NCBI RefSeq assembly: GCF_947387555.1
Contig: NZ_CANDNZ010000002.1
Span: 186,001 to 250,000, forward strand
Origin: Thalassomonas sp. RHCl1
Lineage (GTDB): Bacteria > Pseudomonadota > Gammaproteobacteria > Enterobacterales > Alteromonadaceae
Length of the DNA: 64,000 bases
Direction: 5' to 3'
The notes under the pieces were generated by a model that did no database searches, had not been told where the DNA came from, and saw nothing but the letters and a program-made list of their open reading frames with translations. How positions within the stretch are numbered: the first letter of the stretch is position 1; each line of letters begins with the position of its first letter. This document shows positions 8,742 to 18,634 of the stretch, piece by piece. The position numbers and the translations under genes were made by a program.

Positions 8742-9350
8742 TTGCGCCTAAGTTTTTTATTTTTATTGTTTTTTTCTGGAACTGTTTTTGCCGGTAATTT
8801 GCACTTGCCCAAAGAAATCAGTATTGTCAGTATTAACGGGCAACCTTACCAAAATTCATTCTTTGCTTCTGATAGCAATATCCGGCTAACGCCGGGTCAG
8901 CAGCTGCTGGTGCTGGAATATAAAGATATTTTTGAAAACTATGAAGATGATGATCATACCAAGATAATCTCTGAGCCATATGTGGTTATTTTTACTGTTG
9001 GCGAACAGGATGAGCTTACCCTTAAGCTTCCCAGGATCGCAGATGAAGAGCAGGCCCGGGGGTTTGCCAATAAATTTAATGTCACTTTCCTTGATGCGTC
9101 AAACCGTGAGCACCCGGTATTTATTCAAGATTTAATGAAGTATAAAGCCGGGCTTATGGTTAATCACCCGGTATTTGAACCTCATGGTCAAGATCCGGAA
9201 AAACCGATAGCAGGACAGGGGGAAAATGCCTTAATTCACCTTAAGCACTGGTGGCTGCTTGCCAGTGAAAAGCAAAAAAGGCAATTTATGCAGTATTTGT
9301 TGTTAGAAGAGCAAATGGACTCGCTGGCACAGGGAGAAGTAAAACCATGA
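8742..9350 (+). CDS. DUF2057 (YccT-like) exported protein
   Basis: A 202-aa protein with a cleavable signal peptide (about residues 1-17, LLFFSGTVFA then GNLHLP) and the DUF2057 pattern: LPKEISIVSINGQ at the mature N-terminus, LTPGQQLLVLEYKDIFE, then EPYVVIFTV. The family is periplasmic or secreted and lacks a firm function. The start is TTG 8742, chosen because AGGGA lies about 7 bases upstream and it gives a proper signal peptide. Its stop overlaps the following gene start (ATGA at 9347), so the two exported proteins are probably made together. Confidence 0.75.
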   Translation: MRLSFLFLLFFSGTVFAGNLHLPKEISIVSINGQPYQNSFFASDSNIRLTPGQQLLVLEYKDIFENYEDDDHTKIISEPYVVIFTVGEQDELTLKLPRIADEEQARGFANKFNVTFLDASNREHPVFIQDLMKYKAGLMVNHPVFEPHGQDPEKPIAGQGENALIHLKHWWLLASEKQKRQFMQYLLLEEQMDSLAQGEVKP

Positions 9351-10108
9351 AATTCCTACTCTTGTCTCTCTGCTGCTTGATTTTCTTGCCGTCCTGGGCG
9401 GAAGAGCCCCAAAGAGAAAATATTATTGAGGTTATGGGGGATGGCGTAATAATGCTAAGCCCTGACAGGATGAAAGTGAACCTGGTGCTTAAAGAGGAAA
9501 GCCGTCATATCGGCAAGGCTAAAATGCTTATTGAGCAACAGAGCAAACAAATAGAGCAAATAGCAGCCGGTTTAGAGATAACAGGGGCTAGTATTCAGTG
9601 GCAGCCGGTGAATATCCGGCCAATATATAAAGATGATGCGGTGCAGGTTCATGCACTTGAAGTACCGCACACTTTATACCAGGGACAAGCTGCCCAGGTT
9701 TTCTTATCTGCGGCAGCGGGCAACAAGAACAGTGAATTTGAGAAATTTGAGTTGTCCCGAGAACTTAGCATTGACTTTTCTGATCCCGGCCTCTACCAGC
9801 AGTTTTTGCAAAGAGCTCTGAGTCACGGCATCAAGCATTTCTTTCCCGCCCCGATAAACCCCGATGAATACCGCCAGTACTATCAACAAGCTTTAGATAA
9901 AGCTGTGGTTAATGCCAAAACCAAGGCCGAACATCTGGCCCGGCAAACCGGTACTAAACTGGGAGCTTTGTTTTCACTTAGGGAAGTGATATTGCCGAAT
10001 AGTATAGCCGGGCAAGGAAGTGCTTTATCAAAGGGGAGTACGGCTTCCGATGATCCCCGGCAAGAGATCCGGGCACGGGTTATCGTCTCTTTTAGAATAA
10101 TTCCTTAA
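9347..10108 (+). CDS. SIMPL (DUF541) domain periplasmic protein
   Basis: A 253-aa exported protein with a signal peptide (about residues 1-18, ending LPSWA) and the SIMPL/DUF541 signature: ENIIEVMGDGVIMLSPDRMKV at the mature N-terminus, then the long helix with IEQQSKQIEQIAAGLEI, and a C-terminal KAEHLARQTGTKLGALFSL segment. SIMPL proteins such as E. coli YggE are periplasmic and tied loosely to oxidative stress; biochemical function is unknown. The start overlaps the DUF2057 stop, which suggests a shared envelope role. Confidence 0.8.
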   Translation: MKFLLLSLCCLIFLPSWAEEPQRENIIEVMGDGVIMLSPDRMKVNLVLKEESRHIGKAKMLIEQQSKQIEQIAAGLEITGASIQWQPVNIRPIYKDDAVQVHALEVPHTLYQGQAAQVFLSAAAGNKNSEFEKFELSRELSIDFSDPGLYQQFLQRALSHGIKHFFPAPINPDEYRQYYQQALDKAVVNAKTKAEHLARQTGTKLGALFSLREVILPNSIAGQGSALSKGSTASDDPRQEIRARVIVSFRIIP

Positions 10109-10198
10109 TTTATTCTGTTCTCGTACCGGATAATGCTTTAATTTATAGCATGAACAGGGTATGTTATGCGCTTTTTGACTCTGACGGGGTTTTTATAG

Positions 10199-10657
10199 AT
10201 GAGTAAAGCTGACTTTTATCAAACGCTCAACGCGCAAGTGAGCGCTATTATTGCCGGAGAAACCGACAGCATCGCCAATATGGCCAATATCTCCGCTTTA
10301 TTGTTTGATGCCCTGGATGAGGTAAATTGGGTCGGTTTTTATCGCCGTTTCGATGAAGAATTAGTGCTGGGGCCATTCCAAGGCAAGGTCGCTTGTATTA
10401 GAATACCCTTAGGAACGGGGGTTTGTGGTACCGCGGCTAAAACCGGAGAGGTTCAGCGTATTGCCGATGTCCATCAATTTTCAGGTCATATTGCCTGTGA
10501 TGCCGCCAGTAATGCTGAAATAGTACTGCCGGTGAGAAAAGAAGGTGAAGTAGTGGCAGTATTAGATATTGACAGTACCCGATTTGAACGTTTTGATGCT
10601 GACGACCAATCAGGCTTAGAAGCCCTGGTGAAGACCTTTGAGTCGAGCCTGGTATAA
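10199..10657 (+). CDS. msrC: Free methionine-(R)-sulfoxide reductase (GAF)
   Basis: Reduces free methionine-R-sulfoxide, using three cysteines in a small GAF domain. The 152-aa protein has C66, C76 and C100 with spacings of 10 and 24 residues, matching the catalytic set of the E. coli enzyme (formerly YebR). The substrate-pocket segments NWVGFY and GPFQGKVACIRIPLG are also present. It lies 2 bases before a small hypothetical gene and upstream of proQ-prc, the same neighbourhood as in E. coli (yebR-yebS-proQ-prc region). The ATG at 10199 is at the family start. Confidence 0.92.
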   Translation: MSKADFYQTLNAQVSAIIAGETDSIANMANISALLFDALDEVNWVGFYRRFDEELVLGPFQGKVACIRIPLGTGVCGTAAKTGEVQRIADVHQFSGHIACDAASNAEIVLPVRKEGEVVAVLDIDSTRFERFDADDQSGLEALVKTFESSLV

Positions 10658-10659
10658 CG

Positions 10660-10941
10660 ATGAAAGAATTTGTTGTCATTCATGATTTTTTGGTCTCAGA
10701 AGCCGTTGTCGGGGATTGGGAAGGAAATGAAGAGCAGGTAGCAGAGAGGTTAAATGAAATTTATCATACCCTTTATGCATGTGCCGAAGAAGATATAGAA
10801 CCTAATGTACTTACTCAGCTGTTAGAGCGAGTATGGGATACTTGGATCGGGCAGGAAGAATTGCCCGATTTAGAAACGGATGATATTTATGACTGGTGCC
10901 AACATGTTTTGGAAAACCGGGATCAGTATCTTCAGGATTAA
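10660..10941 (+). CDS. Small acidic hypothetical protein
   Basis: A 93-aa cytoplasmic protein, strongly acidic (runs such as EEDIEP and LETDDIYDW) and predicted helical. No signal peptide or membrane helix. It begins 2 bases after the msrC stop and is followed 27 bases later by proQ, so it is very likely co-transcribed. I do not recognise a named domain. Conserved-looking aromatic residues (W19, W59, W62, W78) suggest a folded protein. Confidence 0.75.
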   Translation: MKEFVVIHDFLVSEAVVGDWEGNEEQVAERLNEIYHTLYACAEEDIEPNVLTQLLERVWDTWIGQEELPDLETDDIYDWCQHVLENRDQYLQD

Positions 10942-10968
10942 ATTTTTATTTTGAGTTAAATTGTATTT

Positions 10969-11613
10969 ATGGAAACTAAACGTACTAGCAGTAAAGAATT
11001 AATTGCCTATTTAGCAGAAAAATTTCCCGCATGCTTTTCTGTAGAAGGGGCAGCGAAACCATTAAAAATTGGTATTTTTCAGGAATTGGCACAAAAGCTA
11101 GCTGATGACGAAACTGTCAGTAAAACCCGTCTTCGCCAGGCGCTTCGCCATTACACCAGCAGCTGGCGCTATCTAAAGTCGATTAAAAAAGGTAGCTTCC
11201 GTATTGACTTGGAAGGTAATCATGCTGAAGAAATCGATCAGGCTCAGGCAGATTATGCCAGCAAAACCTTAAAAGAAAGCCAGGAAAAATTTGGTAACAA
11301 AAACCGTAAAGACAAAGAAGGTAAAAAACCTTATAAAGGAAATAAGCCTGCTGCGAAGGAGTCTGCGTCTGAAAAGCATAAGGCTAAATTTAAAGCGGTG
11401 AAAGCGACTAAACGTGAACCTGTAAAAAAAGAAAAGGTTACGCTGAAACCGGTAGAATCGGCTACTATTAGTGTAGGTAAGAATGTAAAAGTGCAATTAG
11501 GCAATGCGCCGATGGATGCGACAATCACCGAAATTGCAGGTAATGACATCAGTGTACAACTCGGTTCAGGAATGGTCGTTAAAACACAAATCCAAAATAT
11601 ATATTCTGAATAA
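10969..11613 (+). CDS. proQ: RNA chaperone ProQ
   Basis: RNA-binding protein of the ProQ/FinO family that binds structured sRNAs and mRNA 3' ends. The 214-aa protein has the N-terminal FinO domain (about residues 5-115, with LAEKFPACF, KPLKIGIFQEL and RQALRHYTSSWRYL), a lysine-rich linker (about 115-165), and a C-terminal Tudor/Hfq-like domain (about 165-214, VGKNVKVQLGNAPMDATI). This three-part plan matches E. coli ProQ. It precedes prc by 15 bases, the usual proQ-prc pairing. Confidence 0.95.
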   Translation: METKRTSSKELIAYLAEKFPACFSVEGAAKPLKIGIFQELAQKLADDETVSKTRLRQALRHYTSSWRYLKSIKKGSFRIDLEGNHAEEIDQAQADYASKTLKESQEKFGNKNRKDKEGKKPYKGNKPAAKESASEKHKAKFKAVKATKREPVKKEKVTLKPVESATISVGKNVKVQLGNAPMDATITEIAGNDISVQLGSGMVVKTQIQNIYSE

Positions 11614-11628
11614 TATGGAGTAACAGGC

Positions 11629-13662
11629 ATGCAAAAATTTTGTCGTATCGCACTTGCCGTATCCTTGTCATTAACAAGCATGCATTTATTTGCTTTTGAT
11701 AGCAAGAACCAGGCTGACTCACTTCCCGTTCTCGCACCAGAAAGTCAACATGCAACAGCTACCAAGCGGATAACGGCGCAATTTACGCGTGCCCATTATA
11801 AACCTGTTGAAATAAACGATAATTTATCCGAGCAGATTTTTGATCGTTATATCAAGCAACTCGATTATGCCCGTAATGTTTTTATAGCCTCTGATATTGC
11901 CGCGTTTGAAAAGAACCGGCATGACTTTGATACTATGATCACCCGCGGGCAACTTGATGTTGCCTATGATATTTATAACCTCAATATGCAGCGCCGCTTA
12001 GAGCGCTATGAATATGCATTAACCCAGCTGGAAAAACCGTTTGATTTCACTAAAGATGAAGTCTACAGCTTTGACCGGGAAGAGGCGCCTTGGCCGGTAT
12101 CTGAAGCCGAATTAAATGAATTGTGGCGGTTAAAGGTCAAATACGATGCCCTTAACCTGACCCTGGCGGGGAAGGAATGGCCGAAAATTCAGGAAATTTT
12201 ATCTAAGCGTTATAAATATGCCATTAAACGTTTGAAGCAAAGTGAAAGCGAAGATGTTTTTCAAATTGTGATGAACAGCTTTGCCCGCGTCGTTGAGCCT
12301 CATACTTCTTATCTTTCTCCCCGTAATGCCGAACGTTTCCAGATGGAAATGAACTTATCCCTTGAAGGCATAGGGGCGGTGCTTAGGGCTGAAGAAGACT
12401 ATACCGTGATACAAAGCGTGGTCTCCGGTGGCCCTGCCGATAAATCCAATGAGTTAAAACCAAAAGATCGCATCGTGGGGGTTTCCCAGGATAATAAAGA
12501 ATTTGTCGATGTTATCGGCTGGCGTCTTGATGATGTGGTTGAACTGATCAAGGGGCCTAAAGGCAGTAAAGTACGCTTGCAGGTATTACCCGGAGAATCA
12601 GATGACGATGCCAGTACCAAAATCGTTTCTATTATCCGCGATACCATTAAACTTGAAGACAGGGCGGCCAAGTCTGAAGTTTATTATGAAAAAGCCGGTG
12701 ATGTGAACAGTAAAAAACTGGGGGTGATCACTATCCCAAGTTTTTATAATAACCTTTCCCGTGATGTTAAAAAAGAACTGGATTCACTAAAAGCCCAGCA
12801 AGTAGAAGGTATTATTGTTGATTTGCGTGGTAACGGTGGCGGTTCATTAACCGAAGCGACCTTGCTTACCGGTCTTTTTATTGATAAAGGACCTGTGGTT
12901 CAGGTAAGGGATGGCGCTAACCGGGTATCGGTAAACAGCGATAAAGACGGTTATAGCTATTATGACGGGCCGTTAACTGTAATGGTGGACCGTTACAGTG
13001 CATCGGCCTCAGAAATTTTTTCTGCCGCTATTCAAGATTACAGCCGCGGTGTGATTGTCGGTGAACATACCTTTGGTAAAGGAACCGTTCAGCAGCACAG
13101 GGGGCTGGGCCGGGTTTACGATCTTTATGATAAACCTTTTGGCAGCATCCAGTTTACTATTGCCAAGTTCTACCGTATCAATGGCGGCAGCACTCAACAC
13201 CGGGGAGTCCTGCCTGATATTGAATATCCGTCAGCGGTTGACCCTGAGGATTGGGGAGAAAGCCGGGAAGAAAATGCACTGCCCTGGGATCAAATTGCTC
13301 AGGCCAAGTATACCAAGCTCAACGATCTCAGTTCGGACCTGGCTTACTTGAACTCCCTGCATAAAGAGCGGATTAAAAGCAATAAAGAGTTTAACTATCT
13401 GTTAGATGATATCTTGGTCTATCAGGCCGAAAAAGATGATAAAACAATCTCGTTAAACTTAGCCAAGCGTAAAGCGAAAAGGGAAGAGCGCAAGGTGAAG
13501 CAACTGGCGCGCACTAACGAAAGGTTAGTGGCGATGAAGATGGAAAAAGTGAAATCTTTAGATGATTTGCCGGATGAGCTTGATGAGTTGGATCCCTTCT
13601 TAGATGAAACCGCCAAAATCACTTTTGATCTGGTTTCGTTAGGGAAAGTTGCTAAAAAATAA
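11629..13662 (+). CDS. prc: Carboxy-terminal processing protease Prc (Tsp)
   Basis: Periplasmic tail-specific protease that trims lipoproteins and peptidoglycan hydrolases such as MepS. The 677-aa protein has a signal peptide (about residues 1-22), an N-terminal helical region, a PDZ domain (about 240-325, LEGIGAVLRAEEDYTVIQSV) and an S41 protease domain. The likely Ser/Lys dyad is S459 in DRYSASASEIF and K484 in TFGKGTVQQ; the 25-residue spacing equals that of the E. coli dyad. The C-terminal DUF3340-like tail is Lys/Glu rich. A GGAG ribosome site precedes the ATG and a terminator follows the gene. Confidence 0.95.
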   Translation: MQKFCRIALAVSLSLTSMHLFAFDSKNQADSLPVLAPESQHATATKRITAQFTRAHYKPVEINDNLSEQIFDRYIKQLDYARNVFIASDIAAFEKNRHDFDTMITRGQLDVAYDIYNLNMQRRLERYEYALTQLEKPFDFTKDEVYSFDREEAPWPVSEAELNELWRLKVKYDALNLTLAGKEWPKIQEILSKRYKYAIKRLKQSESEDVFQIVMNSFARVVEPHTSYLSPRNAERFQMEMNLSLEGIGAVLRAEEDYTVIQSVVSGGPADKSNELKPKDRIVGVSQDNKEFVDVIGWRLDDVVELIKGPKGSKVRLQVLPGESDDDASTKIVSIIRDTIKLEDRAAKSEVYYEKAGDVNSKKLGVITIPSFYNNLSRDVKKELDSLKAQQVEGIIVDLRGNGGGSLTEATLLTGLFIDKGPVVQVRDGANRVSVNSDKDGYSYYDGPLTVMVDRYSASASEIFSAAIQDYSRGVIVGEHTFGKGTVQQHRGLGRVYDLYDKPFGSIQFTIAKFYRINGGSTQHRGVLPDIEYPSAVDPEDWGESREENALPWDQIAQAKYTKLNDLSSDLAYLNSLHKERIKSNKEFNYLLDDILVYQAEKDDKTISLNLAKRKAKREERKVKQLARTNERLVAMKMEKVKSLDDLPDELDELDPFLDETAKITFDLVSLGKVAKK

Positions 13663-13679
13663 CGGGCGTAATAGCGTAT

Positions 13680-13708
13680 AAAGCCGCCGGCCATGGCGGC
13701 TTTTGTTT
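13680..13708 (+). terminator. Intrinsic terminator after prc
   Basis: A perfect 9-bp stem AAAGCCGCC/GGCGGCTTT (13680-13688 and 13695-13703) with a 6-base loop and a T-rich tail (TGTTT). It ends the msrC-proQ-prc unit. Confidence 0.85.
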
Positions 13709-13947
13709 ATCTGCATCATAAGAAATATCCACAAAAGAAGAATAGTTATTTACCAAATCTTGCATTAACCACCTGAGCTGCGAAGTAAATAATAAAGAAA
13801 GCACTTGCACTCTTTAAAGAGACTAGGCATGTTAAGCAGGCTTTGATACCAACACATACAAGAAAAGGCTCACTGACAGAGCATTTCCTTATGTGTGCTT
13901 GCTATGACTTCAATAATAATTAAGTATAAGAAGGTTTCAATATAACC

Positions 13948-15399
13948 ATGACAGACACTCCTTTGAAAAAATCTCCCAGTATGGTCGATACCTTGATCCC
14001 GGTATTAGCCTTGGTGGCCATGTTGGCTACTGCAGTAGGTTACTTTGGTGATAATTCATCTTATGGTCCCAACCAGATTGCCTTATTGATCAGTATGGGC
14101 CTGGCGATGGTTATAGGGATAAAGAACGGCCACAGCTGGCGTGAAATGGAAAAAGCCGTAGTGAACGGTATTTCATTGTCCCTGGGGGCTGTGCTGATTT
14201 TACTGTCCGTTGGAGCACTAATCGGCACCTGGTTATTATCCGGCACTGTCCCGACCATGATCTATTATGGTTTGAAAATCTTGGATCCCAGCTGGTTTTA
14301 TGCTGCCGCCTGTATTATTTGTGGCATAGTGGCCATGAGTATCGGCAGCTCCTGGACGACGGCGGCTACCATAGGTGTTGCTTTGCTCGGCATAGCACAG
14401 GGCCTGGGATTATCACCGGCCATTACCGCGGGAGCCGTTATTTCCGGGGCGTATTTTGGCGATAAAATCTCGCCGCTTTCTGAAACCACCAACCTGGCCC
14501 CGGCTGTTGCCGGCAGCGAGTTATTTGCCCATATTCGCTATATGTTATGGACCACAGTGCCTTCGATTTCAACGGCAATTGTGATATTTCTCATTCTTGG
14601 TTTTTCTGAAACCTCCAGCGCCGATACCAATGCCATTGATATGATGAATACCCAACTGGCGCAGCAGTTCAACCTCAGTATTTTTAACCTTATTCCCCTG
14701 GTGGTGCTGTTGGCGATGGCGATTAAAAAAGTTCCGGCTTTTCCCGCGGTCTCTATCGGTGCGCTGTTGGGGGGGGTATGGGCGGTATTGTTCCAGCAAG
14801 ACCTGATCATGCGCCTGGCCAGCGAGGGCACAGAAGCGTTTGCCGGGAATCTTATGGTGGTATGGACCGCTTTTTTTGACGGCGTAGCGATTGAAACCGG
14901 CGATGCCGAGCTTAACAAGCTGTTAAGTGGCGGCGGCATGTCAAGCATGTTGACGACCATTTGGTTGATCATGTGTGCTTTAAGTTTTGGCGCTGTGCTT
15001 GAGCATTTAGGCATGTTGCGTAAGCTGGTGGAGTCTATTCTTGCTGCTGCGAAATCAACCGGCAGCCTGATTGCCAGTACGGTTGCTACCTGTATCGGTA
15101 CTAACCTGATCACCGCAGATCAATATATGGCGATTGTGATGCCCGGGCGTATGTATAAAGAAGAATACCAGCGCCGGGGACTGGATCCTGTGGTGTTAAG
15201 CCGTACCTTGGAAGACTCGGGCACTATTACTTCGCCGCTTATTCCCTGGAATACCTGTGGCGCCTATATGTCGAGCGTGTTGATGGTCAATCCGCTGGAA
15301 TATATCTTCTATTGCTTCTTTAACCTGATCAACCCGATGCTGGCGATAGTTTATGGCATGATCGGATTTAAGATAAAAAAATTGGTGAAAGGCAGCTAA
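13948..15399 (+). CDS. nhaC: Na+/H+ antiporter, NhaC family
   Basis: A 483-aa polytopic inner-membrane antiporter of the NhaC family, expected to export Na+ in exchange for protons. About 11-12 membrane helices are visible. Family hallmarks include GTWLLSGTVPTMIYYGL, SIGSSWTTAATIGVAL, the GAYFGDKISPLSETTNLAP loop (about residues 166-184), and TLEDSGTITSPLIPWNTCG near 423-441. The 240-base leader has an imperfect hairpin (about 13853-13897, outer stem ACACATA/TATGTGT) that could be regulatory, plus an ATATCCACA DnaA-like box near 13725. A terminator follows, so it is a single-gene unit. Na+ export suits a marine host. Confidence 0.9.
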   Translation: MTDTPLKKSPSMVDTLIPVLALVAMLATAVGYFGDNSSYGPNQIALLISMGLAMVIGIKNGHSWREMEKAVVNGISLSLGAVLILLSVGALIGTWLLSGTVPTMIYYGLKILDPSWFYAAACIICGIVAMSIGSSWTTAATIGVALLGIAQGLGLSPAITAGAVISGAYFGDKISPLSETTNLAPAVAGSELFAHIRYMLWTTVPSISTAIVIFLILGFSETSSADTNAIDMMNTQLAQQFNLSIFNLIPLVVLLAMAIKKVPAFPAVSIGALLGGVWAVLFQQDLIMRLASEGTEAFAGNLMVVWTAFFDGVAIETGDAELNKLLSGGGMSSMLTTIWLIMCALSFGAVLEHLGMLRKLVESILAAAKSTGSLIASTVATCIGTNLITADQYMAIVMPGRMYKEEYQRRGLDPVVLSRTLEDSGTITSPLIPWNTCGAYMSSVLMVNPLEYIFYCFFNLINPMLAIVYGMIGFKIKKLVKGS

Positions 15400-15423
15400 T
15401 TTTTTTAAAGTAAATATTTATTC

Positions 15424-15450
15424 AAAAACCTGTGTTATGCAGGTTTTTTG
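15424..15450 (+). terminator. Intrinsic terminator after nhaC
   Basis: The arms AAAAACCTG (15424-15432) and CAGGTTTTT (15440-15448) pair perfectly around a 7-base loop and run into a T-tract. Confidence 0.85.
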
Positions 15451-15522
15451 TTTTTCAGCTTGTTTATTTATAAAATAATATTCATCAAGGCCAACTGACT
15501 GGCCGTATTCAGGGACCTATTT

Positions 15523-18093
15523 ATGAGTGAATTTACCCCACGTTATCTGGCAGATTACCAAGTTTCAGCTTTTACCGTTGCCACTATCGATTTAACATTT
15601 GAATTAGATGATACCGCCACTAAAGTCACCAGTGTGATGTCGGTGAAACGCCAGGGCAGTGGTAAAGAGCCGCTTATCCTTGATGGCGAGCATCTGACTT
15701 TACTTTCGGTAAAACTCGATGATTGCTTGCTGTCAGCCAGCGATTATTATTTATCGGATACCGGGCTGGAAATTCCGGTACAGGCGGATGAATTCCAATT
15801 AACCATAGTCACTGAAATAAATCCACAGGATAATACTGCCCTGGAAGGGCTCTTTAAGTCAGGTGATGCCTTTTGCACCCAGTGTGAAGCAGAAGGCTTC
15901 AGGCGGATTACCTATTATCTGGACCGTCCGGATGTGATGGCTGTTTTTACCAGTAAAGTCATCGCCGATAAAACCAAGTATCCCTATTTACTTTCAAACG
16001 GCAATAAAATTGCCTCGGGAGAGCTGGATAACGGCAAACATTTTGTCCAGTGGCATGATCCTTTTCCCAAACCCAGTTATTTGTTTGCCCTGGTGGCCGG
16101 CGATTTCGATTTGCTGCAAGACAGTTATCTGACATCAGAAAACCGAGAAGTGGCGCTGGAAATATTTGTCGATAAAGGCAACCTGGCCAAAGCCGAGCAT
16201 GCCATGGCCTCTTTAAAAAATGCCATGGCCTGGGACGAAGAAACCTTTTCCCTGGCCTACGATTTAGATATCTATATGATAGTGGCGGTCGACTTTTTCA
16301 ATATGGGAGCGATGGAAAACAAAGGACTGAATGTTTTTAACAGTAAATACGTGCTGGCGGATACGGAAAGCGCCACCGACGTGGATTACTATAATATTGA
16401 AGCTGTGATCGCCCATGAATATTTCCATAACTGGACCGGTAATCGCGTGACTTGCCGGGACTGGTTTCAGCTGAGTTTAAAAGAAGGTTTAACGGTTTTT
16501 CGCGACCAGCAGTTCAGCGGGGATATGAATTCTAAAACGGTGAGCCGTATCCAGAACGTCAGGGTACTGAGATCGCAGCAGTTTGCCGAGGATGCCGGCC
16601 CCATGGCGCACCCGATCAGGCCGGAAAAAGTGATGGAAATGAATAATTTCTATACCTTAACCGTGTATGAAAAAGGCTCTGAAGTTATCCGCATGATCCA
16701 CACCCTGCTCGGGGCAGAGGGCTTTGCCAAGGGCATGGCATTATATTTTGAACGTTTTGACGGTATGGCCGTGACCTGCGATGATTTTGTCAATGCTATG
16801 GCAGATGCCTCCAAGGTTGATTTAACTCAGTTCAAGCGCTGGTACAGCCAAAGTGGTACACCGCACCTGAAAGTCAGTGAAAGCTTCGACCCCGAAGCGA
16901 ACTTATATCATTTGACCATCAGCCAGCATAACCAGGCGGGTGAATTGTCTTCACCGCTGAGTTGCTTGCACATTCCGGTGAAGATGGAGCTCATTGATGC
17001 CGATTCAGGCATTGGCCAGCGGCAGTTACTGGAATTAACCGAGCCGGAGCAAACCTGGACCTTTGAGCATTACCAGGCAAAACCTGTGGTGGCTTTGCTG
17101 GAAGACTTCTCTGCGCCGGTGAAAGTGGATTTTGAACAAACGGACCTGGCGCTGGAAGTGTTGATGCTGGCAGCCAGCGATGGCTTTTGTCGCTGGGATG
17201 CAGGACAAAAACTGTTAAGCCGTTATCTGCATAAGCTGGTGTTAGAGCCGGGTTATGCACTGCCGGCGAGCCTGATCACTATCTTCAGCAAAATCTTACA
17301 AAATGATTCAGATCCGGCTTTTACCGCCGAACAGTTGACTTTGCCCGCGTTTGGCGAGGTCGTCGACCAAATTCACCAGGTAGACCCGCTTGCCCTGGTC
17401 AATGCTTTGAAAACGTTAAAAAGCTTTTTAGCCAATGGCCTGCAGGAGCAATTAAGTGCCTGTTATCACAGCAGCGTAGAAAAAACGGGCCTGAGCCATC
17501 AACAAGCTATCGGTAATCGGGCACTGAAAAATATCTGCTTATCCTATCTGGCGGTATTACCCGGGGCCGATACCCTGGTCGAGGCTCAGCTGAGCAGTGC
17601 CGCCAATATGACAGATACCTTAGCGGCGCTTAATGCTTCGGCATATAACAACTTGCCGGCCTTTGACAGCCAGATGTCCGCTTTTGAAAGTAAATGGCAC
17701 GATACGCCCCTGGTGGTGGATAAATGGTTTACCATCAATGCCAGCCTAAATAGTGACGATATCTTTGAACGGCTGGTGGCCTTGCTTAAACATCCGTTAT
17801 TTAGCATTAAAAACCCGAACCGGGCGCGGGCCTTGATCGGTGCCTTTGTCAGCGCGAATCCGCAATATTTCCACTGTGAAAGCGGGCGGGGATACCAGTT
17901 CCTGGCAGAGCAAATAAAAAGGCTTAATGAAATCAATCCGCAGGTGGCATCACGTCTGATCACGCCGCTTATCCAGTATAAGGAATATGATCTCCCGCGC
18001 CAGCAGCTGATGCTGGAGCAGCTAAAAGTACTGCGCGCTTTGCCGCAATTATCCAAAGATCTGCTGGAAAAACTGGATGCGGCATTAAATTAA
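15523..18093 (+). CDS. pepN: Aminopeptidase N (M1 family)
   Basis: Zinc metallopeptidase that removes N-terminal residues from peptides in the cytoplasm. The 856-aa protein has the GAMEN substrate motif (in NMGAMENKGLN) and the zinc site HEYFH (H298, E299, H302) with the third ligand E321 in SLKEGLTVF. These positions are within one residue of those in E. coli PepN, and total length also fits. The C-terminal half is the helical DUF3458-type region. The ATG at 15523 gives the family N-terminus. A DUF2835 gene follows after only 3 bases. Confidence 0.95.
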   Translation: MSEFTPRYLADYQVSAFTVATIDLTFELDDTATKVTSVMSVKRQGSGKEPLILDGEHLTLLSVKLDDCLLSASDYYLSDTGLEIPVQADEFQLTIVTEINPQDNTALEGLFKSGDAFCTQCEAEGFRRITYYLDRPDVMAVFTSKVIADKTKYPYLLSNGNKIASGELDNGKHFVQWHDPFPKPSYLFALVAGDFDLLQDSYLTSENREVALEIFVDKGNLAKAEHAMASLKNAMAWDEETFSLAYDLDIYMIVAVDFFNMGAMENKGLNVFNSKYVLADTESATDVDYYNIEAVIAHEYFHNWTGNRVTCRDWFQLSLKEGLTVFRDQQFSGDMNSKTVSRIQNVRVLRSQQFAEDAGPMAHPIRPEKVMEMNNFYTLTVYEKGSEVIRMIHTLLGAEGFAKGMALYFERFDGMAVTCDDFVNAMADASKVDLTQFKRWYSQSGTPHLKVSESFDPEANLYHLTISQHNQAGELSSPLSCLHIPVKMELIDADSGIGQRQLLELTEPEQTWTFEHYQAKPVVALLEDFSAPVKVDFEQTDLALEVLMLAASDGFCRWDAGQKLLSRYLHKLVLEPGYALPASLITIFSKILQNDSDPAFTAEQLTLPAFGEVVDQIHQVDPLALVNALKTLKSFLANGLQEQLSACYHSSVEKTGLSHQQAIGNRALKNICLSYLAVLPGADTLVEAQLSSAANMTDTLAALNASAYNNLPAFDSQMSAFESKWHDTPLVVDKWFTINASLNSDDIFERLVALLKHPLFSIKNPNRARALIGAFVSANPQYFHCESGRGYQFLAEQIKRLNEINPQVASRLITPLIQYKEYDLPRQQLMLEQLKVLRALPQLSKDLLEKLDAALN

Positions 18094-18096
18094 ACA

Positions 18097-18312
18097 ATGA
18101 AGTATTATTTTTCCATTAATATGACCAGCGAGGAGTTTCTGCCCTATTATCAGGGGCAGATCCACTCGCTGATCGTTACCAGCACACAAGGACAAAGAAT
18201 CCAGTTTCCTGCGATGCATATCAGAAAATACCTGACCAGATCTGGGGTTCGGGGTTATTTCTGTATGGAAACCCAGAATAATAAGTTTTTATCTTTGACC
18301 AAACTGAGATAA
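18097..18312 (+). CDS. DUF2835 family small protein
   Basis: A 71-aa protein that matches the DUF2835 pattern seen after pepN in other Alteromonadales: an N-terminal YYFSINMTSEEFLPYYQG, a central QRIQFPAMHIRKYLTRSGVR and a C-terminal GYFCMETQNNKFLSLTKL. Function unknown; the basic RxxGVRG segment could bind nucleic acid, but this is a guess. It starts 3 bases after the pepN stop, so it is presumably co-translated. Confidence 0.8.
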   Translation: MKYYFSINMTSEEFLPYYQGQIHSLIVTSTQGQRIQFPAMHIRKYLTRSGVRGYFCMETQNNKFLSLTKLR

Positions 18313-18634
18313 TTAGAGTATATGCTTTAAACGGTGGTCAGACCATCATAGAAATAATATCAGCCGTTGTTTCAGCAGAAATAGCGGCTAATTCCTTCAC
18401 TTAATCGTCCTGAAACCAGTAAAAGCTATATTGTTTTAAACGGGTGTTTTAAACAGTGTTTTAGCTTTCCGATTAATTTCAATGCAAGTCATTAAAATAC
18501 AGTGCCTTAACAAATGTGTTTTGGTCTTGCCTCATGACGCAAATGATGCAATTATTGTTTAATCCACAAAAGTGGGATAGAAAAATAAAAAGTAAGAACT
18601 AAGAATAATTGTTTCGGGACTGGGGAGAGAATGA
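18313..18634. other. Intergenic promoter region of the DUF1302 cassette
   Basis: Non-coding, AT-rich. It contains two direct copies of TTTTAAAC (18434-18441 and 18447-18454, start-to-start 13 bases) and a CTTTAAAC at 18324-18331, which could be a regulator site. The ribosome site GGGGAGAG at about 18622-18629 serves the ATG at 18635. No small gene was found. Confidence 0.4.
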